From Shewanella xiamenensis (GTDB lineage Bacteria; Pseudomonadota; Gammaproteobacteria; Enterobacterales; Shewanellaceae), in assembly GCF_014647135.1 (NCBI RefSeq), contig NZ_BMOP01000003.1, forward strand, positions 62,001-126,000: a stretch of DNA of 64,000 nucleotides, given 5' to 3'. Each line of letters begins with the position of its first letter. Position 1 is the first letter of the stretch. The position numbers and the translations under genes are program-made. The notes below the pieces were generated by a model that was not told the DNA's origin, did no database searches, and saw only the letters and a list, made by a program, of their open reading frames with translations. Below, in pieces: positions 25,572 to 34,217 of the stretch.

Positions 25572-26864
25572 TTAGCCTTTAATCAGCTCGCTGATGGTCA
25601 GCACGCCGTGGGTGGTCGCGCCAGCACCCCATAGTGCAGAAGCAGAATCTTCGAAGGCGGCCGCTAAATCCACGTGTAACCATTTGGCTTCTGGCGAAAC
25701 GAAACGCCATAAGAAACCTGCGGCATTCGAGGCACCACCCGCACCACCGCCTTTCACTGGGCGGCTGTTTGCCGTGTCAGCATAGGCCGATGGGCACATG
25801 TCTTTATGCCAAGGATCCAATGGCAATGGCCATACACGCTCGGCTACTGTCGAGGCTTTTTGTTGCGCCAGTTGTAACACTTCCGTCTGTGGCGAGAAAA
25901 TCGCGTTGTAGTTAGAGCCCACCGCCATTACCGCCGCACCAGTTAAGGTTGCCGCATCGATAATAAAAGGAGCACCCGTCGCAGAAGCAGCTTGCAGACC
26001 ATCGGCCAGCACTAAACGCCCCTCGGCATCGGTGTTAACCACTTCAACTGTGACGCCATTTTTGTAGGTGAGGATATCACCCAGCTTATAGGCACGGCCA
26101 CTGATCAGGTTTTCAGCGCAGCAGAGGAATAATTTAACGCGTTTGTTCAGGCCCGATTTAATCGCTAAACCTAAAGCGGCAGTAACAGTGGCGGCGCCGC
26201 CCATATCACACTTCATGCCCAGCATGCCTTCAGAAGCTTTAATGCTGTAACCGCCGGAGTCGAAGGTAATCCCTTTACCGACTAAGGCAACAGATACTGG
26301 GGCATCGGCTGACAGCGGGTTAAAGTCTAGCTCTAACATTGCAGGTGGGCGCTCACTGCCGCGACCTACAGCATGAATACCAATCCATTGCTCTGCTAAT
26401 AATGCTTCACCTTCAATAATACGGTAACTGACCTTGGCACCACCGAGTTCGGCTAACCATTTGGCCGCTTGCTGCGCCAGTTTCACAGGAGACAGATTTT
26501 CAGGAGTCTCATTGATCAGTTGACGGGCAAATGTCGCCACGTCTAAGCGACGTTGTAACTCGGCTTGTACTTCGGCATCGCCGCACCATTGGATCTTGTA
26601 ACCGGGTTTAGCGGTGGCAAAGCCTTGAGCGAAGACCCATTGGCTATTTAGATCCCAAAGAGATCCCACTAATGCGACGGTATTAATCCCTTGATTACGT
26701 AATTTACGCGCCGCCATTTGAATTTGGCGTAACTCATCGCCGCCACCTAAGTGGACTAATGCGCCTTCGCCATTGAAGGTCACATCGGCTTTGCCCCAAT
26801 GGGCTGCGGGGGCATCTTTGGTTAACTCAACGCTCATCACTTCAGTTACTTTCAATTCACTCAT
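25572..26864 (-). CDS. pepB: Aminopeptidase PepB (peptidase M17)
   Basis: This cytosolic leucyl-aminopeptidase-family enzyme of 430 residues (E. coli PepB has 427) removes N-terminal residues from peptides. The M17 signature NTDAEGRLVLAD is present. Metal and active-site residues lie in VGKGITFDSGGYSIK and MKCDMGGAA, and the C-terminal half carries SAYADTANSRPVKGGGAGGASNAAGFL. The N-terminal domain is short, as in PepB rather than PepA. AAGGA stands six bases ahead of the ATG at 26864. It is monocistronic with its own terminator. Confidence 0.93.
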   Translation of the reverse strand: MSELKVTEVMSVELTKDAPAAHWGKADVTFNGEGALVHLGGGDELRQIQMAARKLRNQGINTVALVGSLWDLNSQWVFAQGFATAKPGYKIQWCGDAEVQAELQRRLDVATFARQLINETPENLSPVKLAQQAAKWLAELGGAKVSYRIIEGEALLAEQWIGIHAVGRGSERPPAMLELDFNPLSADAPVSVALVGKGITFDSGGYSIKASEGMLGMKCDMGGAATVTAALGLAIKSGLNKRVKLFLCCAENLISGRAYKLGDILTYKNGVTVEVVNTDAEGRLVLADGLQAASATGAPFIIDAATLTGAAVMAVGSNYNAIFSPQTEVLQLAQQKASTVAERVWPLPLDPWHKDMCPSAYADTANSRPVKGGGAGGASNAAGFLWRFVSPEAKWLHVDLAAAFEDSASALWGAGATTHGVLTISELIKG

Positions 26865-26896
26865 GAGGGGTCCTTATTTTAATTTGTTCTTGCTCT

Positions 26897-26951
26897 TATA
26901 CCCATGCAAGTTGAGGTGAGACGTCCGGCATCCTCAGGCTTTTGGGGTATA
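26897..26951. repeat. Small inverted-repeat element upstream of sfsA
   Basis: TATACCC (26897-26903) and GGGTATA (26945-26951) enclose an inner GAGG/CCTC pairing. A second, similar TATACC/GGTATA stem lies at 29517-29547. It may belong to a dispersed intergenic palindrome family. Confidence 0.5.
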
Positions 26952-27094
26952 CATAGTACAACGGGGTTGGCGGCAGTTTACTGCCAGTGGCCCAGGACTG
27001 AAAGCCATCGGCCTAAGTTACCGAGGTAAAATCTGTAAACATTTGCGAAATTTGTTAATCTTTGGCCCCAGAATCAACTAGCTACAGGGATCAC

Positions 27095-27799
27095 ATGCAC
27101 TTTACTCCAGCACTGAAATCGGGAAAGCTACTTAAGCGCTACAAACGTTTTCTCGCCGATATTCAACTCGAAGACGGCAGTGAAATCACCCTGCATTGCC
27201 CCAATACTGGCTCAATGCGCAACTGCCTGTTCCCCGGTGAAACTGTGTGGTTTTCCACCTCCAGCAACCCTAAGCGCAAATATGCCAACACATGGGAGTT
27301 AATGACTACACCAGCAGGTGGCCTTATTGGCATTCATTCGGGCAATGCCAACGCCCTAGTCGAGGAGGCGCTTAATAAAGGTGTCATCACCGAACTCGCA
27401 GGCTATGACAGCTTAAGCCGCGAAGTGAAGTACGGAGATGAAAACAGCCGTATCGATATCTTGCTGGAAGCCGCTCAAAAACCCGCCTGCTATATAGAAG
27501 TCAAAAGTTGTACTTTGCTTGAGGATGGCCAAGGTTATTTCCCCGATGCAGTGAGTCTTCGCGGCCAAAAACATCTGCGGGAATTAATGCACATGGCCAG
27601 CCTTGGGTACAGAGCCGTATTGCTATTTGTGGTGCAACATACTGACATTATGAGTGTTGCACCAGCGACACACATTGACCCTGAGTATTCTAACCTATTG
27701 AAAAAAGCTATTTTATCAGGTGTAGAAGTGCTAGCGTATCGCTGCGAAATATCCCCCGATGAGATACATCTGGCCCAATCATGCCCAGTCCGAGTATGA
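27095..27799 (+). CDS. sfsA: DNA/RNA nuclease SfsA family protein
   Basis: This SfsA family protein has 234 residues from the chosen ATG at 27095, the same length as E. coli SfsA. It was named for stimulating sugar fermentation and proposed to bind DNA; the fold is related to restriction-type nucleases. Conserved stretches are [45 protein letters not shown] and [21 protein letters not shown] lies four bases before this ATG. An upstream TTG 11 codons earlier is rejected because homology begins at MHFTPAL. The next gene, dksA, is the usual neighbour. Confidence 0.92.
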   Translation: MHFTPALKSGKLLKRYKRFLADIQLEDGSEITLHCPNTGSMRNCLFPGETVWFSTSSNPKRKYANTWELMTTPAGGLIGIHSGNANALVEEALNKGVITELAGYDSLSREVKYGDENSRIDILLEAAQKPACYIEVKSCTLLEDGQGYFPDAVSLRGQKHLRELMHMASLGYRAVLLFVVQHTDIMSVAPATHIDPEYSNLLKKAILSGVEVLAYRCEISPDEIHLAQSCPVRV

Positions 27800-27962
27800 T
27801 GTTAAGATTGAGTAAAATACTTTTTCATTTCAATTAGCGAAGGCAGTCAAAAAATTCTGTCAAGGTGAAACGAAAAATTTGCCTCGTTGTAAAGATTCTG
27901 ATATAGATAGCGGCCGTTCTTAAGGACGCCCTACAAACGCAAATGATGACAGGAGATGCGTT

Positions 27963-28406
27963 ATGCCTGAAGGCACCAAAAAACTTGGCGTACTCGCTAT
28001 CGCAGGTGTAAGTCCCTACCAGGAAAAACCCGGTGAGGAGTATATGAACGCTAAGCAACTGGGTCACTTCAAGATCATTCTTGAAGCTTGGCGCAATCAG
28101 TTGCGTGAGGAGGTCGACCGTACTCTGAGTCATATGCAGGATGAAGCAGCAAACTTTCCCGATCCTGTAGACCGTGCAGCGCAGGAAGAAGAGTTCAGTC
28201 TCGAATTACGTGCGCGTGACAGAGAACGTAAACTGATCAAGAAGATCGAAAAAACTCTCCAGAAAATCGAAGAAGACGATTTTGGCTTCTGCGATTCTTG
28301 CGGTATCGAAATCGGCATTCGCCGTCTCGAAGCGCGTCCAACAGCCGATCAGTGTATCGACTGTAAAACGCTTGCAGAGATCAAAGAGAAGCAAATGGCG
28401 GGTTAA
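27963..28406 (+). CDS. dksA: RNA polymerase-binding transcription factor DksA
   Basis: DksA (147 residues) enters the RNA polymerase secondary channel and, with ppGpp, mediates the stringent response. The coiled-coil tip motif with two aspartates appears in FPDPVDRAA (about residues 68-73), and the zinc finger is formed by CDSCG and CIDCK. AGGAG lies about seven bases ahead of the ATG. The order sfsA-dksA-gluQ-pcnB-folK-panB-panC matches E. coli. A strong hairpin ends the transcript just after the stop codon. Confidence 0.96.
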   Translation: MPEGTKKLGVLAIAGVSPYQEKPGEEYMNAKQLGHFKIILEAWRNQLREEVDRTLSHMQDEAANFPDPVDRAAQEEEFSLELRARDRERKLIKKIEKTLQKIEEDDFGFCDSCGIEIGIRRLEARPTADQCIDCKTLAEIKEKQMAG

Positions 28407-28416
28407 TCGGCCATCC

Positions 28417-28446
28417 TAGGCGGGGAGTTCCCCGCCTACTTGTTTG
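28417..28446 (+). terminator. Terminator after dksA
   Basis: TAGGCGGGGA and TCCCCGCCTA form a perfect ten-base stem with a GT loop (28417-28438), followed by a moderately T-rich tail. Confidence 0.75.
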
Positions 28447-28542
28447 TGCATCTTGCATAAACATCCTCTCGTTTCACTTCGCTTTTTTGTTAGTATCCCC
28501 CTAAAATACAGCCACTTTGACTGGTTATTCCTGCAAATTCCT

Positions 28543-29442
28543 ATGATGGCGACTCACTCTTGCAACACTTCCGCTTTACATCCTTATGTTGGCCGTTTTG
28601 CGCCTTCGCCCTCAGGAGCATTGCATTTTGGCTCGCTAGTCGCCGCCCTTGGTAGTTATCTGCGGGCGCGCTCAGAGGGAGGAAAGTGGTTAATACGCGT
28701 TGAGGATATTGATCCACCTAGGGAAGTTGCAGGCGCCGCCGATGATATTTTACGCACCTTAGAGGCTTATGGTTTCGAATGGGACGATGCGGTGCTGTAC
28801 CAGAGTGCGCGCACCGAGGCCTATCAGGCCAAACTCGATGAGTTACTCGCTGAGGATAACGCCTACTTCTGCCAATGCAGCCGCAAACAAATTCAAGCCA
28901 TGGGTGGGATTTACGATGGCCGCTGCCATCGGTTAGCCACGCCACATCACAGTGGTGCGGTTCGGCTAGTTAATCGCGCTCAAGTGGCCGAGTTTACCGA
29001 TAACCTGATGGGAAAAGTGATTGTAGATCGGGCCTTTGCTGCTGAAGATTTTATTATCAAACGTAGTGATGGACTTTATGCCTATCAACTCGCCGTAGTG
29101 CTGGATGACGCCTACCAAGGCATTACCGAGGTGGTGCGGGGCTACGATTTAATCGAAGCCAGTTGTCGCCAATTAAGCCTATATCAAACCTTTGGCCTAA
29201 GCGCGCCGCAGTGGTTGCACTTACCGCTCGCCAGTTTAAGTCCGGGTTTTAAGCTGTCAAAACAAAATCACGCGCAGGCTATCGATAAACAGCATCCGCA
29301 AGCGAGTCTCAATGCAGCCCTCGCCTTTTTGGGCCAAGCACCAGTAGAGCTCACAACTGCGCCGCAAATGCTGGCCCAGGCAGTGTCCCAGTTTAAACTG
29401 ACGGCAATCCCTAAACAGCGGGAAATCCTGATCGCCCCTTAA
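28543..29442 (+). CDS. gluQ: Glutamyl-Q tRNA(Asp) synthetase
   Basis: This truncated glutamyl-tRNA synthetase paralogue attaches glutamate to queuosine at position 34 of tRNA(Asp). The 299-residue product has the class I HIGH-like motif in RFAPSPSGALHFGSL, IRVEDIDPPRE, the zinc site CQC...C in YFCQCSRKQIQ, and the KMSKS-like FKLSKQNHA. It lacks an anticodon-binding domain, as expected. The ATG at 28543 (or the adjacent 28546) is chosen because the upstream 33 codons of open frame overlap the dksA terminator region and show no homology. Confidence 0.92.
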   Translation: MMATHSCNTSALHPYVGRFAPSPSGALHFGSLVAALGSYLRARSEGGKWLIRVEDIDPPREVAGAADDILRTLEAYGFEWDDAVLYQSARTEAYQAKLDELLAEDNAYFCQCSRKQIQAMGGIYDGRCHRLATPHHSGAVRLVNRAQVAEFTDNLMGKVIVDRAFAAEDFIIKRSDGLYAYQLAVVLDDAYQGITEVVRGYDLIEASCRQLSLYQTFGLSAPQWLHLPLASLSPGFKLSKQNHAQAIDKQHPQASLNAALAFLGQAPVELTTAPQMLAQAVSQFKLTAIPKQREILIAP

Positions 29443-29516
29443 AGCCTGACGGGCAAGTTCTCGACCTAAAAGCATCATGTTATCAGCGCTAAGTCGTGGC
29501 ATAGCTCAAAAATCGC

Positions 29517-29547
29517 GATATACCCATCGGGACGCAATTGGTATATC
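29517..29547. repeat. Inverted repeat between gluQ and pcnB
   Basis: GATATACC (29517-29524) and GGTATATC (29540-29547) are perfect eight-base arms around 15 bases. There is no T tract, so it is not a standard terminator. It resembles the TATACCC/GGGTATA pair upstream of sfsA. Confidence 0.5.
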
Positions 29548-29596
29548 ATAGCCGCCAGATTTTTAATCACATAACAGATACATTCCGAGGTGTCCC

Positions 29597-31027
29597 ATTT
29601 TTCGCCGTATTAGCCAATTCTGCAAGCAGCTATTTGAAGACGCGCCTAAAACGACCGCTCCAACTCCAGCTCAGATTGAACCCCAAACGCCCGAACTCAC
29701 ATCTGGCGGCTTAAGCTTGGCGATCGTGCCTCGGGATGCGCACACCATTTCCCGAAAGCAAATCAGTGAAAATGCGCTTAAGGTACTATATCGACTGAAT
29801 AAAGCTGGTTTCCAAGCCTATTTAGTCGGTGGGGGTGTACGGGATTTGCTCCTTGGGCTTGAACCGAAAGATTTTGACGTAGTTACCAATGCAACGCCGG
29901 AAGAAATCAAAAAACTGTTCCGCAATTGCCGTGTTGTTGGTCGTCGATTCCGCCTTGCCCATATTGTGTTTGGCCGCGATGTGATTGAAGTGGCGACTTT
30001 CCGTGGCCACCACGGTGAAAGCAATGAAAAGATTTCCAAAGCCAATGCCGAAGGGCGTTTGCTCAGGGATAACGTGTACGGAGAAATCGACGAAGACGCC
30101 GAGCGCCGCGATTTTACCGTCAACGCCCTTTACTACGATATTAGCGACTACTCTATCCGCAGCTATGGCGGTGGCATGGAAGATCTTAAAGCCGGCACCT
30201 TAAGGCTGATTGGCGATCCCGAAACCCGTTACCGCGAAGATCCAGTGCGAATGCTCAGAGCCGTGCGTTTTGCCACTAAGCTCAGCATGACAATCGATGA
30301 AGTAACTGCTAAACCAATCAAACAGTTAGCACCACTGCTCAAAGATATTCCTGCCGCCCGCATGTATGAAGAAGTGCTCAAACTCTTCTTCGCAGGCAAA
30401 GCCATGGCAAACTTTGAGATGATGCAGGAATATAAACTGTTTGCGCCCCTATTTCCTCAGGTTAACGCCCTATTAAAAGAAGCGCCTAAAGGTCCGGCAA
30501 TGAAGATGGTGCAAGCCATTATGAAGAGTACGGATGATCGCGTTAATGAAGATAAGCCCGTCACGCCATCGTTTTTCTATGCGGCGATTCTCTGGTATCC
30601 ACTGCGCCAACGCGCCGAAGATATTGCTGTTGAAAGTGGCCTTACTTTATATGATGCCTTTTTCGCCGCTATGGGCGATGTGATGGAGCAGCAATGCCAA
30701 ACCATTAGTATTCCTCGCCGTTTTAGCACACCAGCTAAGGATATCTGGCAACTACAACTTCGCTTTGAACGCAGCCAAGGCACGCGCGCCTTTAAACTGT
30801 TAGAGCATCCTAAGTTTAGAGCGGCATACGACTTACTGTTACTGCGTGGCGAAGTCGAAGGGGGCAATCTGGCCAAGAGTGCAGCCTGGTGGCAACAGTT
30901 TGTTGAAGCGGATGAAACCGAGCGTTTGGCGATTGCCCGCAGCGGTAATAAAGCCTCGAGCAGCCGTAATCGCAATTCACCTCAGCGTCGCCGTCGCCGC
31001 CCAAGTGCAGCCAAAGCCGAAGAATAA
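29597..31027 (+). CDS. pcnB: Poly(A) polymerase I, translated from an AUU start
   Basis: PcnB adds poly(A) tails that promote RNA decay. The nucleotidyltransferase core shows LVGGGVRDLLLGLEPKDFDVVTNA with the catalytic aspartates. RRFRLAHI and RRDFTVNALYYD follow, and the tail is basic (RRRRRRPSAAKAEE). No ATG, GTG or TTG fits the family N terminus: the first usable one is TTG at 29717. Upstream, the same frame stays open and reads (M)FRRISQFCKQLF, closely like E. coli PcnB MFTRVANFCRKVL, beginning at ATT 29597. GAGGTG lies at 29587-29592. E. coli pcnB also starts at AUU. This gives 476 residues, against 436 from the TTG. The TAA overlaps the folK ATG. Confidence 0.88.
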   Translation: MFRRISQFCKQLFEDAPKTTAPTPAQIEPQTPELTSGGLSLAIVPRDAHTISRKQISENALKVLYRLNKAGFQAYLVGGGVRDLLLGLEPKDFDVVTNATPEEIKKLFRNCRVVGRRFRLAHIVFGRDVIEVATFRGHHGESNEKISKANAEGRLLRDNVYGEIDEDAERRDFTVNALYYDISDYSIRSYGGGMEDLKAGTLRLIGDPETRYREDPVRMLRAVRFATKLSMTIDEVTAKPIKQLAPLLKDIPAARMYEEVLKLFFAGKAMANFEMMQEYKLFAPLFPQVNALLKEAPKGPAMKMVQAIMKSTDDRVNEDKPVTPSFFYAAILWYPLRQRAEDIAVESGLTLYDAFFAAMGDVMEQQCQTISIPRRFSTPAKDIWQLQLRFERSQGTRAFKLLEHPKFRAAYDLLLLRGEVEGGNLAKSAAWWQQFVEADETERLAIARSGNKASSSRNRNSPQRRRRRPSAAKAEE

Positions 31028-31515
31028 TGACTCAAGTCTTTGTCGCCCTTGGAGCGAATCTTGAAGATCCCCAAGCACAACTGGACAATGCCGTAGCGGC
31101 CTTGTCCACCTTGGCTGAAAATCAAAGTCTTAGGGTATCTCCCTATTACCGTTCAACGCCAATGGGTGAGGTTGTGCAACCTGACTATATTAATGCTGTT
31201 GCAGGCTTTGAAACTCAGCTGGCCCCGCTGGCCTTATTAGATGCACTGCAACACATTGAAAATACCCAAGGCCGTGTACGCCAAGAGCGTTGGGGGCCCA
31301 GAACATTAGATCTCGACTTACTCTTGTATGGCGACGCCATCATCGATGAGCCAAGACTCAAAGTGCCGCACTATGGCATGAAAGAACGTAGCTTTGTGCT
31401 AGTTCCTTTAGCTGCCATTGCGCCCGATCTCGTGTTGCCCTGTAAAACGCCGCTACACAGCCTTATCAGTGAAAAATTCTTGGCCGAGTTACAACTACTG
31501 GGCAATGATCATTGA
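31027..31515 (+). CDS. folK: 2-amino-4-hydroxy-6-hydroxymethyldihydropteridine pyrophosphokinase
   Basis: HPPK transfers pyrophosphate to the pterin precursor in folate synthesis. The 162-residue protein contains the signature RWGPRTLDLDLLLYG (about residues 88-102), with the two magnesium-binding aspartates, and PHYGMKERSFVLVPL. Its ATG overlaps the pcnB stop as TAATG, so the two are translationally coupled. Length fits the family (about 159). Confidence 0.95.
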   Translation: MTQVFVALGANLEDPQAQLDNAVAALSTLAENQSLRVSPYYRSTPMGEVVQPDYINAVAGFETQLAPLALLDALQHIENTQGRVRQERWGPRTLDLDLLLYGDAIIDEPRLKVPHYGMKERSFVLVPLAAIAPDLVLPCKTPLHSLISEKFLAELQLLGNDH

Positions 31516-31571
31516 AGTCAGCCCCCAGTTAGCTTATAACACCACTTCCATTTGGTTTGAAGATCACCCAT

Positions 31572-32366
31572 ATGTCTAAAGTTACTAGCTCAACCCTGTT
31601 GAAATACAAACAGGAAGGTAGAAAATTCACCGCTCTGACAGCCTATGATGCCAGCTTTGCCAGCGCGTTCGACGGCGAAGGCATCGATGTGCTACTGGTC
31701 GGCGATTCTTTGGGAATGGTTCTGCAAGGCCACGATGATACACTGCCCGTCACGACAGCTGAAATCGCCTATCACACTCGTTGTGTGCGTCGCGGTATCG
31801 AGCGATCACTGCTGATCGCCGACATGCCGTTTATGAGTTACGCCACGCCAGAACAAGCCATGGACAACGCCACCGCACTCATGCAGGCGGGTGCTAATAT
31901 GGTCAAGCTGGAAGGCGGTCACTGGTTACTCGAAACGGTTACTAAACTGACCGAGCGCGGTATTCCTGTCTGCGCCCACTTGGGCCTCACCCCGCAATCG
32001 GTACACGTTTTTGGCGGTTTTAAAGTGCAGGGCCGCGATGCTGAAAATGCCCAGCGCATTCTCGATGAAGCCAAGGCCTTAGAGGCGGCAGGCGCGCAGC
32101 TGTTAGTGGTTGAATGTATTCCAGCATCGCTTGCTACCGCCATTACTCAAGCATTAACTATCCCTGTAATTGGCATTGGCGCGGGCGCCAGCACCGATGG
32201 TCAGATTCTGGTGATGCACGACGTGCTTGGTATTTCGAGTGGTTATATTCCACGTTTTTCAAAGAACTACCTCAAGCAAACGGGCGAAATCCGCTCGGCG
32301 GTTCGCGCTTATATTGAAGAAGTGGCCAATGGCACCTTCCCGAGTGCAGATCACACGTTCAACTAA
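31572..32366 (+). CDS. panB: 3-methyl-2-oxobutanoate hydroxymethyltransferase
   Basis: PanB makes ketopantoate from 2-oxoisovalerate and methylene-tetrahydrofolate, the first step of pantothenate synthesis. The 264-residue protein shows [35 protein letters not shown] and [18 protein letters not shown] took ATG 31572 (MSKVTSS) rather than an in-frame TTG five codons upstream. It is followed after 77 bases by panC. A short palindrome GAGTGCTAGCACTC sits in that gap. Confidence 0.95.
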   Translation: MSKVTSSTLLKYKQEGRKFTALTAYDASFASAFDGEGIDVLLVGDSLGMVLQGHDDTLPVTTAEIAYHTRCVRRGIERSLLIADMPFMSYATPEQAMDNATALMQAGANMVKLEGGHWLLETVTKLTERGIPVCAHLGLTPQSVHVFGGFKVQGRDAENAQRILDEAKALEAAGAQLLVVECIPASLATAITQALTIPVIGIGAGASTDGQILVMHDVLGISSGYIPRFSKNYLKQTGEIRSAVRAYIEEVANGTFPSADHTFN

Positions 32367-32443
32367 GAGTGCTAGCACTCATTAAGCTAAATAGTGCTAA
32401 GCACACAGACTACTCATTTTAGGTTTTAGCAAGGTAAGAGTTA

Positions 32444-33289
32444 ATGATCACTAGCGCCCATATCGATGATATTCGTACTCAAGTGCGAGCATGGCGTGCC
32501 AAGGGCGAGACTGTCGCCTTTGTGCCGACCATGGGCAATCTCCATCAGGGACACATCACCTTAGTGAAAGAAGCGGCGAAGAAATGCGATCATGTAGTCG
32601 TCTCTATCTTCGTCAATCCCATGCAGTTTGGGCAAAATGAAGATCTCGATGCCTACCCGCGCACCTTAGAGGCAGATAGCCAAGCCTTAACCGCAGCGGG
32701 CGCCGAGCTGTTGTTTACACCAACACCTGCGATTATTTACCCCAAAGGGTTAACGCAGCAAACCTATGTTGAAGTCCCAGGGATCTCCGATGTGCTCTGC
32801 GGTGCCAGTCGTCCCGGCCACTTCCGTGGCGTCGCGACCATCGTTTGTAAACTGTTCAACATAGTGCAGCCCGATGTCGCGTTTTTTGGCAACAAGGATT
32901 ATCAACAACTGTTAGTGATCCGCACTATGGTTGAGGATTTGTCGCTGCCGATTGAAATAATTGGCATTGATACCATTCGTGAAGCCTCGGGTTTAGCCAT
33001 GAGTTCACGCAATGGCTACCTGACGGCGGAAGAAAAAGCCGCAGCGCCCGCGCTGAAAAAGGCCATCGATGCCATGGCACAAGGCATCAAGCAAGGCGTG
33101 AGTATCGAACAAGTCACCGCAGAAGCCAAAGCGAGCCTTATCGCCGCAGGCTTTACACCGGATTATTTAGAAGTTCGCCATGCCACCACACTGGCCCATG
33201 CGGAAGCTACGGACCAAGCCCTGGTGATTTTGGCGGCCGCTTACTTAGGTAAAGCGCGTCTTATTGATAATCTGCGCTTTGATCGCTAA
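32444..33289 (+). CDS. panC: Pantoate--beta-alanine ligase
   Basis: Pantothenate synthetase joins pantoate and beta-alanine with ATP. The 281-residue protein has the HIGH-like [34 protein letters not shown] and MSSRNGYL, all standard for the family. It is downstream of panB in the same direction. A strong terminator follows its stop. panD is not here, as is common. Confidence 0.95.
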   Translation: MITSAHIDDIRTQVRAWRAKGETVAFVPTMGNLHQGHITLVKEAAKKCDHVVVSIFVNPMQFGQNEDLDAYPRTLEADSQALTAAGAELLFTPTPAIIYPKGLTQQTYVEVPGISDVLCGASRPGHFRGVATIVCKLFNIVQPDVAFFGNKDYQQLLVIRTMVEDLSLPIEIIGIDTIREASGLAMSSRNGYLTAEEKAAAPALKKAIDAMAQGIKQGVSIEQVTAEAKASLIAAGFTPDYLEVRHATTLAHAEATDQALVILAAAYLGKARLIDNLRFDR

Positions 33290-33308
33290 ACATCTATTTA
33301 AGATTTGA

Positions 33309-33334
33309 GAAAAGGAGCTTAGGCTCCTTTTTTA
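33309..33334 (+). terminator. Terminator after panC
   Basis: AAAGGAGC/GCTCCTTT arms with a TTAG loop (33311-33330) run into a T tract. Confidence 0.9.
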
Positions 33335-33588
33335 TTACCTCAGAACGCTGGTATTGCTGGCGTTCCAGTGAAGCGTCAAATAAATTCCAGCGTCAAAAAA
33401 CTGGTTTTATTCTTTCACTTACGCCATAGTACTCAACAATGTTAACGTTAAGTAACATATGTTTATACTACATGGATTTATAACTGCTAAAGTTTAAAGG
33501 GAGATAAGTGAGACAACTCCATTTAACTCTAGCTTAATACCCATTGTGATAACTTCATTCATTGCGTATACAAAGGATTTGTCGTCGA

Positions 33589-34116
33589 ATGGCAAGACTC
33601 ATAGTGACTCTTATTTGTATGCTTTTGCCTCTCACGGCGCTCGCAAATACCGTCTATAAATGTCGCAAAGGCGATAAAGTCATCTTTAGCCAAATCGCCT
33701 GTCCGCAGGAATACAGTCAGCATAAAATTGAATATCAGTTGGGTATTAGCAACGAAATTGATTCAGATAAACGTGAAACCAAAGTAGACCCATTGCAAGC
33801 TTTGTTAAATAATCACTCCTTACCCCCAAAGAAACTGCTGCAATTACTCGACGGTGAAATCTATAGCCTAAAACAAGAGAATAGCTATTTTGAAATCCTA
33901 AGGGCCAGTGAATTACAGAAACTAGAACGGCAGCGATATTGGCAAAATAAAGACAAAAGTGATCCCGATTATTTAAAGCAACTGAGTAAGATTAATGATC
34001 ATTTTGATAAACTCACCACAATCAATAGCCAACTTATACAGCAATTATCGGATAGAAAAACCCAAATAAATGCCAATGTAGAACACGAAGAACCCCAAAA
34101 AAATGACACGCATTAG
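33589..34116 (+). CDS. Exported DUF4124-like protein
   Basis: The 175-residue protein has a signal peptide (MARLIVTLICMLLPLTALA, likely cleavage before NTVYK). A short DUF4124-type segment TVYKCRKGDKVIFSQIACPQEY follows, then a long charged helical region. Such proteins are common in proteobacteria and of unknown function. I placed the start at ATG 33589, since the signal peptide begins there; the frame also extends nine codons upstream to a TTG. AAAGGA lies about 12 bases upstream, rather far. It is convergent to the S8 protease. Confidence 0.7.
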   Translation: MARLIVTLICMLLPLTALANTVYKCRKGDKVIFSQIACPQEYSQHKIEYQLGISNEIDSDKRETKVDPLQALLNNHSLPPKKLLQLLDGEIYSLKQENSYFEILRASELQKLERQRYWQNKDKSDPDYLKQLSKINDHFDKLTTINSQLIQQLSDRKTQINANVEHEEPQKNDTH

Positions 34117-34176
34117 TTGAGCATTAAATGTAAATGGTCACTACCGACTAAACAGCTAGTTTAGGGGTTGAAAGCA

Positions 34177-34207
34177 AAAAGGCGACCAAAAGGTCGCCTT
34201 CATTTTT
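34177..34207. terminator. Bidirectional terminator, DUF4124 gene / S8 protease
   Basis: AAGGCGACC/GGTCGCCTT arms around AAAA (34179-34200) have A-rich and T-rich flanks on opposite sides. Confidence 0.85.
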
Positions 34208-34217
34208 GATGACTAAA

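Noticed and set aside
32369..32382. GAGTGCTAGCACTC between panB and panC as a CIRCE (HrcA) operator
   Set aside because: CIRCE needs nine-base arms separated by nine bases. This palindrome has no spacer and no heat-shock gene nearby.
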